A stretch of 23,814 nucleotides of DNA from Cyanobium sp. NIES-981 (GTDB taxonomy: Bacteria; Cyanobacteriota; Cyanobacteriia; PCC-6307; Cyanobiaceae), in the NCBI GenBank assembly GCA_945907085.1, contig CAMDSS010000007.1, positions 1-23,814 of the forward strand. Reading direction: 5' to 3'. A program made the position numbers and the translations under genes. The notes below the pieces were generated by a model that was not told where the DNA came from, ran no database searches, and worked only from the letters and a program-made list of their open reading frames with translations. Below, piece by piece: positions 8,082-15,523 of the stretch. Numbering within the stretch: position 1 is the stretch's first letter; every line of letters starts with the position of its first letter.

Positions 8082-9079
8082 GGCCATCCTGCCGGTATCG
8101 GCCTGGCCTGCGCCATTGGCACCCCTTGCTGCTCAGTCGTGAGCTGGGTGCGAGGCCTGTGGCCCGGCGCTTGGCTGGGCAGGTCATTGTGGTGTTTCGC
8201 ACGGCTAGCGGCAGGGTGGGGGCCGTTGCCGAAGCCTGTTCCCATCGCCGTCTTTCCCTGGCGGTGGGACGGGTGGAGGGTGAAGACCTGGTGTGTGCCT
8301 ACCACGGCTGGAGGTTTGATCCTGAGGGCGCCATCCGCTGTCCGCTGATGCCTGCTCAGCGCCAGAGGCATCAGGCTTTCCAGGTGTGCGAGGCACACGG
8401 CTTGATCTGGGTGCGGGAGGCCAGCGGCCCCCGGCCTCCGTTGCCGCGTTGGAGCGCGGATGGCCTGGCATTGGCTGGCACCGTTGTGCACCATGTACGA
8501 GCGCCCCTTGAGCTCACGCTCGATAACTTCACCGAGGTGGAGCACACCAGCACGATTCATCAGGTTTTCGGCTTTGCTGATCCCCGTGAGATTCGGCATC
8601 GACTTGAGCTTGAGCCTGGTGCGACGCGGGTGTGGAATAACGGGCCCCAGAAGTGGTTTCTGCCCTTGTTTAACGGGCTGATTGATAACAGGCCAGGCGA
8701 TTGCTTCGCCAATGACTGGGTTACGACGTTTGATCCGCTGCTCACGATCTACGAGCAAACCTGGATTTCACCAAAGGGCAAGTTGCGCCGCTTCCGCCTC
8801 AAGGTGGTGATGTTTTTTGTTCCGCTCGACGATGCGCTCACCCAGCTCGTGACGCTGATTTACTCCCCCAAGGTCTTGCCGGGCCCCCTACATCGGCTCC
8901 TGGCAGCTCCGATCATTCGGGCGGTGACGAGCCGTGAGCTCAATCTCGATGTCTGGGCGCTCGAGCATCTGGCCGATCTCGATACAGAGCTCAATCCACG
9001 CAGTTTGGGGCCGCTTGATCGGGTTCTGATGGAAAATCGTCGCCGGCTTGAGCCTTGCTATTTGCGTGAGCTTGTTTGA
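8078..9079 (+). CDS. Rieske [2Fe-2S] non-haem iron oxygenase
   Basis: A 333-residue oxygenase alpha-subunit-type protein. The N-terminal Rieske domain has C54-x-H56 and C73-x2-H76 (CSHRRLSL and CAYHGWRF), ligands of the 2Fe-2S cluster. The catalytic domain shows DNFTEVEHTSTIHQVFG with H156 and H161, the usual His pair of the mononuclear iron; the third acidic ligand is not assigned with certainty. Members such as vanillate demethylase hydroxylate, demethylate or desaturate with O2 and electrons from a separate ferredoxin/reductase, not present here. ATG 8078 overlaps the PKS stop as ATGA, so it is probably coupled to it. Inference: it hydroxylates or otherwise oxidises the polyketide chain or sugar. 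It is not obviously a Tic55/CAO chloroplast-type protein, since the context is a PKS operon. Confidence 0.9.
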   Translation: MRPSCRYRPGLRHWHPLLLSRELGARPVARRLAGQVIVVFRTASGRVGAVAEACSHRRLSLAVGRVEGEDLVCAYHGWRFDPEGAIRCPLMPAQRQRHQAFQVCEAHGLIWVREASGPRPPLPRWSADGLALAGTVVHHVRAPLELTLDNFTEVEHTSTIHQVFGFADPREIRHRLELEPGATRVWNNGPQKWFLPLFNGLIDNRPGDCFANDWVTTFDPLLTIYEQTWISPKGKLRRFRLKVVMFFVPLDDALTQLVTLIYSPKVLPGPLHRLLAAPIIRAVTSRELNLDVWALEHLADLDTELNPRSLGPLDRVLMENRRRLEPCYLRELV

Positions 9080-9080
9080 G

Positions 9081-9100
9081 TGGCGCGGCGCTGAGCGCCA
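9081..9100 (+). other. GC-rich hairpin in the 76-bp gap before PKS2
   Basis: TGGCGC (9081-9086) pairs with GCGCCA (9095-9100); an alternative fold pairs GGCGC (9087-9091) with GCGCC (9095-9099). No T-run follows, so it is not an intrinsic terminator, but it could stabilise or process the mRNA between the Rieske gene and the second PKS. The rest of 9080-9155 holds nothing recognised. Confidence 0.35.
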
Positions 9101-9155
9101 AGGCTTCAGGCCTCCAGCTGTAGCGTCTAGAGCCTGACGCCATTAGCCCCGCCCG

Positions 9156-12100
9156 TTGACGGCTGTTTTCCCAGCAGGCAAGGAGCCCATCGCCATCCTC
9201 GGCATCGGCTGTCGGCTGCCGGGAGGGGCGAATTCGCCCGAGGCTTTTTGGCAGCTGCTCTGCGAGGGGCGATCGGCGATAGGCGAGGTGCCGCCTGAGC
9301 GCTGGGACCTGGCCCTCCATTACGACCCCGACCCCCAGAAGCCGCTCCACCAGCACGTTCGCTACGGCGGGTTTGTGGAGGGGATCGACCAGTTTGATCC
9401 GGCCTTCTTTGGCATCTCACCGCGCGAGGCGGTGTGCATGGATCCGCAGCAGCGGCTGTTCATGGAGGTGGCTTGGCAGGCCCTGGAGGCCGCCGGTCAG
9501 CCCATGGAGAAGCTGCGGGGAAGTCGCACGGGGGTCTTTGTGGGCCTCTCCAGTTCGGATTACAGCAGTTTGCTGTGGGCCTCGTCTGAGCGTTATTTGT
9601 TGCCCGATAACGAGCCGTTTGTGTTGCCGGGCAACACCGGCTGCATCAGCGCCAACCGGCTCTCCTACTTCCTCAACCTCAAGGGGCCGAGCTTTGCGGT
9701 GGATACCGCCTGCAGCAGTTCTCTGGTGGCCGTGCATTTGGCCTGTGAGAGTTTGTGGCGTGGGGAGACCACGGCGGCCGTGGTGGGCGGCGTGCAGGCC
9801 CTCATCTTCCCCGGTATCCACACCAGCTTCTGCAAGGCCGGGCTGTTGGCACCCGATGGCCGCTGCAAAAGCTTTGATGCAGCTGCCAATGGCTATGTGC
9901 GCAGCGAGGGGGCAGCCGCTGTGGTGCTCAAGCCGCTTTCGGCTGCCCAGGCCGATGGCGACCCCATCGTGGCGGTGATTCACGGCAGTGCCGTGAATTC
10001 CGATGGCCGCAGCCAGGGCCTCGCGGCTCCCAACCTCCGGGCCCAGGTGGCCTGCGTGCGCGAGGCCTTCAACAGGGCCGGGATTGATCCGGCCACGGCC
10101 CAATACGTGGAGGCCCATGGCACGGGCACCCGCCACGGCGATCCAATTGAGCTGCGGGCCCTGGGAGCGGTGCTGGCTGCGGGCCGGCCTGCGGATCAGC
10201 CCTGCCGGGTGGGGTCGGTGAAGACCAACTTGGGCCATTCGGAAACGGCCGCCGGCATTACGGGCTTGATCAAGGCAGCCCTCTGCATTCAGCACCGCCA
10301 GCTGCCGCCGAGCCTGCACTTCCGTGAAGCCAGCCCAACGCTTGATTTCTCGGGCCTGAAGCTGCAGGTGCAAACCAAGCTCGAACCCATGCCGCGGCCC
10401 GATCAGCCCGCGGTGGTGGGGGTGAGTTCGTTTGGCTTTGGCGGCACCAATGCCCATGTGGTGCTGGCTGAGGCTCCTGTGGGCGCAGGCTCTGTGGGTG
10501 CCGAAGGCACCGCACTGCCCGTGCAGATGCTGTGTGTCTCGGCCCACAGTGAAGAGGCGCTGCGGCAGCGGGCTGAGCAGTTGCTCTCTGTGTTGCGGCA
10601 CGGCGAGCCGGCAGGTGGCGTGGCTGCCCTCTGTGCCACTGCGAATGCCCGCCGCACCCATTTCGCGCGGCGCCTGGTGTGCCTTGGGGCCGATGCGCCA
10701 ACCCTGGCCCATCAGCTGGAGAGCTGGGTTGGGGGTGGCTCTGATGCCGCCGCTGGGGCTGCTCCGTCTGCAGGTGTGGTCACCGGCCAGGCAGGCGAAC
10801 GGCCAGGAAAGTTGGCCTTTCTATTCACCGGCCAGGGCTCCCAGGGCCTTGGCATGGCCCAGGGCTTGCACGCCCATCACCCCGTGTTTCGCGCCGCGTT
10901 CGAGCAGGCCACTGAGCTGCTGGATCCGCTATTGCCGCAGCCCTTGGCCAGCGTGCTGTTTGCCGATCCGGATCACGGGGGGGAGGAGGCCCAACTGCTG
11001 GATCAAACCGGCTTCACCCAGCCGGCGCTGTTTGTGGTGGGCTATGCCCTGGCCAGGCTGTGGCAGAGCTGGGGGCTGCAGCCAGACTTGCTGCTCGGCC
11101 ACAGCGTTGGTGAGATCCTGGCCGCCCATCTGGCGGGCGTGTTCGATCTGCCTGATGCCCTGGCGCTGGTGGCAGCTCGGGGACGGCTGATGCAGGCTTT
11201 GCCGGCCGGTGCTGGCATGGTGGCCCTGCTGGCCTCGGCTGCCCAGGTGGATCAGCTGCTGGCCACAGCTCCCCAGCTGGCGATTGCGGCCTACAACGGC
11301 CCGGCCAACATTGTGGTGTCGGGGCCGCTGCTGGCCTTGGCGGAGCTGGAGGCCCAGGCGAGCGCCCAGGGCGTGGCCTGCCATCGGCTGGCGGTGTCGC
11401 ACGCCTTCCACTCCCCGGCGATGGCCCCGATGCTGGAGGCGTTTGCGCAGGTGCTGGCTGGCATCCGCTTCTCCCCTTCCCGCATTCCGCTTGTGAGCAA
11501 TGTGAGCGGCACGCTGGCTGGCCCGGAGATCGCCCAGGCCTCCTACTGGTGCCACCACGTGCTCCGGCCGGTGCGGTTTGCCGAGGGGATGGCCACCTTG
11601 GCGGCTGAGGGCGTCAGCACGTTTCTGGAGTTGGGTGCCAAGCCCACCTTGATCGGCATGGGGCGCCAGTGCCTGCCCCAGCTGGAGGCCCGCTGGCTGC
11701 CGAGCCTGCGCCCAGGCAGCAACGATTGGCAGGTGATCCTCTCCAGCCTGGCGAAGCTGCATTGCAGCGGCACCAGTGTGGATTGGCAGGCCTTCCACCA
11801 GCCTTTTCCGCATGCCGTGGTTGCCCTGCCCCCCTATCCCTTCCAGCGCCAGCGCTACTGGTGGGCCCGGCCCGGTGAAGAGGCGGCGGCGAGTCTCTGG
11901 CTCGATCAGATCCTGGGCGATCAAGCGCCGCTGCCGCGGGCTGGCGCGGGCTGGCAGGGGCTGCGGCCCATGGAGCTGCCCGGCAGCGAGGAGCGGCGCT
12001 TGGCCACCACGCTCAACGCCTCCACGCCTGCGGATTTGACCGACCACCGCATCCGCCAGCAGGTGGTGTTTCCGGCTGCTGGCTTTGTGCAGTTGGCCCT

Positions 12101-15100
12101 GCAGGCCTTGCAATCGCTCGGGGAGTCAACGGCGCTGGCCGATCTGCAGTTGGAGCGCACCCTGCAACTCGGCGCCAGCAGCTGTGATGTGCAGGTGGTG
12201 CTGGCGGACTCGGGGCTGCTCTTTTACAGCCGCCAGGGCGAACAAGCCTGGCGCAGCCATGGCGGTTGCAACAGCTCGGCGCCTGTGGCGGAGCCGCCCT
12301 GGCTTGCACACGGCAGCCTGCAGCCGCCCCTGGCTGCCGAGGCCTTGGATTTGGGCAGCTTTTATGGCGCTCTGGAGGCGTTTGGCCTGGACTACGGCCC
12401 GGCATTCCGTTGCCTTCATGGCCTGCAGCGCCAGGGGGATCGCGCCTGGGGCCAGTTGCAGCGCCAGGGGGATGGCCAGGATTGGACGCTGCTGGATGGC
12501 TGCTTCCAGGCCGTGGCGGCCACCTTGGATCCGCAAGGGGCGGCGGGGCAGATCCTGTTGCCGGTTGGCTTGGGGCGCATGGTGTTGCTGGAGTTGCCCC
12601 TGCCGGATCGGCTGGAATGCCAGGTGCAGCTGGGCGAGAGCGACGATCCGGCCCTGGTGGTGGCCAATCTGGTGCTGTGGCCTGCTGCATCGGCTGCCAA
12701 CGCCCGCCGGCCTTTGGGCTGGATTGAGGGCCTGCAGCTGCGGCGTCTGCCGCGCCAGGCGCTGGATTGGCTGTTCCCCCGCGAGGGCGGGGATGCTGAT
12801 GGGGGCCAAGCGCCAGGGGCTGGTCCAGGGCCGCGGCCGCTGCAAATGGTGTGGGAGCCCGTGGCGGCAGACCCAGCCAGCCATCCTGCCGCCGTCGCTT
12901 GTCCCGAATTGTTGCGTGCTAGTGCGCTGGGCTCCGATCCCCTGGTCGCCACCACGGCTCTGCTGCGGCGGGCCCAGGCGCCTGCGGCGGAGCCGCTCTG
13001 GCTGCTCTTGGATGCTCCGGAGCATCCGGCGGTGAGCGGCGCGCTCGAGGGCTTTGCCAAAACGGCCGCCCTGGAGCAGCCCGAGCGGCAGTGGCTGCGG
13101 TTGCAGCTGTGGGATGGCGCCAGCGAAGCCAGCCTGCCCTGGCCGCAGATCCGGCGGCTGGCGGCCAGCGAGCCGGCTCTGGCTTGGGATGGTGCGCAGC
13201 TCTGGCGGCAGCGCCTACGGCCTTTGCTGCCGGAGCGTTTCCGCTTGGCCACCGGCCAAGACGGCCTGCTGGAGAGCCTGGCCCCCGTTGCCAGCCAACC
13301 CCAGGCCCTGGCGCCGGGTGAGCTGGAGCTGGCGGTGGAGGCCACGGGCCTCAACTTCCGCGATGTGCTCAATGCCCTGGGCGCCCTGAAGGCCTACAGC
13401 CGGGAATTGGGGCTGGATGAGGCCGCCCAGATGCCCTTTGGGGGCGAGTGTGTGGGCAGGGTGACGGCCGTGGGGCCTGGGGTGGATTCGGCCCTGGTGG
13501 GCAGCCGGATGCTGGCGGCGCTGGCGGTGGGCAGCCTGGCCAGCCACGTGATCAGCCGCGCCGAGCTGTGCGTGCCGCTGCCGGGCTGGCTCACGCCGGA
13601 GCAGGGTGCCAGCCTGAGCACGGCCTTCCTCACGGCGATCTATGGCCTGCTGGAGCTGGCCCAGCTCCAGCCTGGCGACACCGTGTTGATTCATGCGGCT
13701 GCCGGCGGGGTGGGTCAGGCGGCCGTGCAGGTGGCCCGGCGCGCCGGGGCCCGGATCCTTGCCACAGCCAGCGCCGGCAAGCAGCAGGCCCTGCTGGCGC
13801 AGGGGGTGGAGGCGGTGTTCGACTCCCGCAGCCTGGGCTTTGGCGAGCAGGTGTTGGCCCACACCGGTGGCCGCGGCGTGGATGTGGTGCTCAACAGCCT
13901 CAAGGGCGCCTGGGTGGAGGCGAGCTTTGCGGCCCTGGCCCAGGGCGGCCGCTTTGTGGAGCTCGGCAAGATCGAGATCTGGAGCCGGGCGGAGGTTGCC
14001 AAGCGGCGCCCCGACGCGCGCTATTTGCCGTTTGATCTGCTGGAGGTGGCGGCGGCCCAGCCGCAGCTGATTCGCCGGCTGCTGCTGGTGCTGCTGGCCG
14101 ATCTGGCGGCGGGCCACTACGCCCTGCTGCCACTGCAGTGCTTCCCGATACGCCAAAGCGTGGACGCGTTCCGGCTGATGGCCCAGGCCCGCCACGTGGG
14201 CAAGGTGGTGATCAGCAATCCGGACACTGGCACGGCCACCGCTACGGCCATTCGGCCCGATGCCACCTATCTGATCACCGGTGCCCTGGGCGGGATCGGC
14301 CTGCAGCTCTGCCGCTGGCTGGCCGACCAGGGCGCCACGGCCCTGCTGCTGGTGGCCCGCTCGGGTGCCGATCCGGCTCCTGAAGCCCGGCGAGAGCTGG
14401 AGCAGCTGGACCGCCGCGGTGTGCGTTGCACCCTGATTGCCTGTGATCTGGCGACTCCTGGAGGTGATGGGGCCCTGGCTGCGGCCCTGGCCGCCCTGCC
14501 GCCGGAGCAGCCGCTGCGGGGTGTGTTCCACGCAGCAGGGGTACTGCAGGATGCGCTCCTGGCCAGCCAGACCCCCGCAAGCCTGGCGGCGGTGATGGCC
14601 CCGAAGCTGGAGGGTTGGCTGCGGTTGCGGCGGCTGCTGAGCTGCGGCGGCGCCCGGCCGTTTGTGGTGCAGTTCTCCTCGATGGCGGCGTTGCTGGGCT
14701 CGCCCGGGCAAAGCAACTACGGCGCTGCCAATGGGGCCCTGGATGCGTTGACTGCAGCAGCGGCGGCCGCAGGGGATCCGGGGCTGGGCCCGCAGCTGGC
14801 CGTGCAGTGGGGCCCGTGGGCGGGAGCTGGCATGGCCGGCTCGCTGGCCGAGCCCGATCGCCAACGTTTCAAGGCGCTCGGGGTGGGGCTGCTGGCCCCA
14901 GAGCGAGCCCTGGAGGCGCTGGCTGGGCTGTTGCGGCGTGGCCTAGGCGGTGAAGTGGCGGTGCTGGATCTCGATGTCCAGCGCCTGGCCGCCCAGCTGC
15001 CGCCTCGGCAGGCCGCTTTGCTGGAGCACCTGTTTGATGGGGCTCCAGCCCGAGCCGACGTTCTGCAGGTGTTGGCAGCGGCGCCACCCCTAGAGCGGCC

Positions 15101-15491
15101 AGCGCTGCTGCAAGAGTTTTTGCTGCAGCAACTGGCCAAGGTGATGGGCGCGGCCGATCCCACCCAGCTGGATCCTGCCGAGCCGTTGTTTCACCTTGGC
15201 CTCGACTCGTTGATGGCGATGGAGCTCACCGTGCTGCTGGAGCAAAACCTCGGCGTGCGCCTCACCGAGTCGCTGGTGTTTGAACGCCCCACGGTGAATG
15301 ATTTGACCCACTATTTCTTGGGTCTGCTTTTTCCGAGCGACGCGGCCGGCCCAGCTCCAAGCGATGGACAATCCCCAGGGGTTGGGAGGAATCCAGAGAG
15401 GCAACCTGCAACCCAAGACTGGGATGAACAACTCACGCAACTTGCCGAGTTGTCTGCCGATGATGTGCTGCGTCAGCTGCGCGGGCAATAA
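9156..15491 (+). CDS. Type I polyketide synthase, fully reducing module KS-AT-DH-ER-KR-ACP
   Basis: A 2111-residue complete reducing module. KS about 9-440 (C186 in DTACSSS, H321, H361); AT about 550-840 (GHSVGE with S650, and HAFHS at 749-753, the malonyl-CoA signature); DH about 925-1205 (H964, D1114-x3-Q1118, YGPAF); structural KR part from about 1228; ER about 1360-1685 (NFRDV, HAAAGGVGQ at about 1516); KR about 1703-1890 (GALGGIG, FSS, Y1855); ACP about 1985-2055 with S2018 in GLDSL; then a 55-residue tail ending in a helix (WDEQLTQLAELSADDVLRQL). No methyltransferase or thioesterase. Start is TTG 9156: an in-frame TAG at 9144 and the KS beginning at residue 9 leave no other choice. Only about 8 residues precede the KS, so no N-terminal docking helix. 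Likely builds a saturated chain, perhaps iteratively, and passes it to the other PKS. Confidence 0.94.
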   Translation: MTAVFPAGKEPIAILGIGCRLPGGANSPEAFWQLLCEGRSAIGEVPPERWDLALHYDPDPQKPLHQHVRYGGFVEGIDQFDPAFFGISPREAVCMDPQQRLFMEVAWQALEAAGQPMEKLRGSRTGVFVGLSSSDYSSLLWASSERYLLPDNEPFVLPGNTGCISANRLSYFLNLKGPSFAVDTACSSSLVAVHLACESLWRGETTAAVVGGVQALIFPGIHTSFCKAGLLAPDGRCKSFDAAANGYVRSEGAAAVVLKPLSAAQADGDPIVAVIHGSAVNSDGRSQGLAAPNLRAQVACVREAFNRAGIDPATAQYVEAHGTGTRHGDPIELRALGAVLAAGRPADQPCRVGSVKTNLGHSETAAGITGLIKAALCIQHRQLPPSLHFREASPTLDFSGLKLQVQTKLEPMPRPDQPAVVGVSSFGFGGTNAHVVLAEAPVGAGSVGAEGTALPVQMLCVSAHSEEALRQRAEQLLSVLRHGEPAGGVAALCATANARRTHFARRLVCLGADAPTLAHQLESWVGGGSDAAAGAAPSAGVVTGQAGERPGKLAFLFTGQGSQGLGMAQGLHAHHPVFRAAFEQATELLDPLLPQPLASVLFADPDHGGEEAQLLDQTGFTQPALFVVGYALARLWQSWGLQPDLLLGHSVGEILAAHLAGVFDLPDALALVAARGRLMQALPAGAGMVALLASAAQVDQLLATAPQLAIAAYNGPANIVVSGPLLALAELEAQASAQGVACHRLAVSHAFHSPAMAPMLEAFAQVLAGIRFSPSRIPLVSNVSGTLAGPEIAQASYWCHHVLRPVRFAEGMATLAAEGVSTFLELGAKPTLIGMGRQCLPQLEARWLPSLRPGSNDWQVILSSLAKLHCSGTSVDWQAFHQPFPHAVVALPPYPFQRQRYWWARPGEEAAASLWLDQILGDQAPLPRAGAGWQGLRPMELPGSEERRLATTLNASTPADLTDHRIRQQVVFPAAGFVQLALQALQSLGESTALADLQLERTLQLGASSCDVQVVLADSGLLFYSRQGEQAWRSHGGCNSSAPVAEPPWLAHGSLQPPLAAEALDLGSFYGALEAFGLDYGPAFRCLHGLQRQGDRAWGQLQRQGDGQDWTLLDGCFQAVAATLDPQGAAGQILLPVGLGRMVLLELPLPDRLECQVQLGESDDPALVVANLVLWPAASAANARRPLGWIEGLQLRRLPRQALDWLFPREGGDADGGQAPGAGPGPRPLQMVWEPVAADPASHPAAVACPELLRASALGSDPLVATTALLRRAQAPAAEPLWLLLDAPEHPAVSGALEGFAKTAALEQPERQWLRLQLWDGASEASLPWPQIRRLAASEPALAWDGAQLWRQRLRPLLPERFRLATGQDGLLESLAPVASQPQALAPGELELAVEATGLNFRDVLNALGALKAYSRELGLDEAAQMPFGGECVGRVTAVGPGVDSALVGSRMLAALAVGSLASHVISRAELCVPLPGWLTPEQGASLSTAFLTAIYGLLELAQLQPGDTVLIHAAAGGVGQAAVQVARRAGARILATASAGKQQALLAQGVEAVFDSRSLGFGEQVLAHTGGRGVDVVLNSLKGAWVEASFAALAQGGRFVELGKIEIWSRAEVAKRRPDARYLPFDLLEVAAAQPQLIRRLLLVLLADLAAGHYALLPLQCFPIRQSVDAFRLMAQARHVGKVVISNPDTGTATATAIRPDATYLITGALGGIGLQLCRWLADQGATALLLVARSGADPAPEARRELEQLDRRGVRCTLIACDLATPGGDGALAAALAALPPEQPLRGVFHAAGVLQDALLASQTPASLAAVMAPKLEGWLRLRRLLSCGGARPFVVQFSSMAALLGSPGQSNYGAANGALDALTAAAAAAGDPGLGPQLAVQWGPWAGAGMAGSLAEPDRQRFKALGVGLLAPERALEALAGLLRRGLGGEVAVLDLDVQRLAAQLPPRQAALLEHLFDGAPARADVLQVLAAAPPLERPALLQEFLLQQLAKVMGAADPTQLDPAEPLFHLGLDSLMAMELTVLLEQNLGVRLTESLVFERPTVNDLTHYFLGLLFPSDAAGPAPSDGQSPGVGRNPERQPATQDWDEQLTQLAELSADDVLRQLRGQ
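12424..12473 (+). repeat. 33-bp-period internal repeat inside the DH domain
   Basis: The 17-mer TGCAGCGCCAGGGGGAT occurs at 12424-12440 and again at 12457-12473, encoding LQRQGD twice, 11 residues apart. It is a small in-frame duplication within the DH domain just after the YGPAF motif. Confidence 0.7.
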
Positions 15492-15500
15492 ATAGAGCTT

Positions 15501-15523
15501 TGATTAGAAGTTGTGATTAGAAG
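15501..15523. repeat. Tandem 13-bp duplication at a convergent gene junction
   Basis: TGATTAGAAG appears at 15501-15510 and 15514-15523, separated by TTG. The pair is framed by GAGCTT (15495-15500) and AAGCTC (15521-15526), a 6-bp inverted repeat with a 20-nt loop. It fills the 25-bp space between the PKS2 stop (15491) and the stop of the convergent barrel gene (15517-15519). It may form a weak bidirectional stem, but no clear T-run follows on either strand. Confidence 0.6.

Noticed and set aside
9081..9100. Terminator between the Rieske gene and PKS2
   Set aside because: The stem is short and has no following T-run; kept only as a hairpin.
9417..10712. 431-residue minus-strand open frame opposite the KS of PKS2
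   Set aside because: Same kind of antisense frame; the sense strand encodes an intact KS with all motifs.
13215..14864. 549-residue open frame on the minus strand inside PKS2
   Set aside because: It lies fully opposite the ER-KR coding sequence, is rich in His/Gln/Arg with no domain pattern, and is typical of GC-rich antisense frames.
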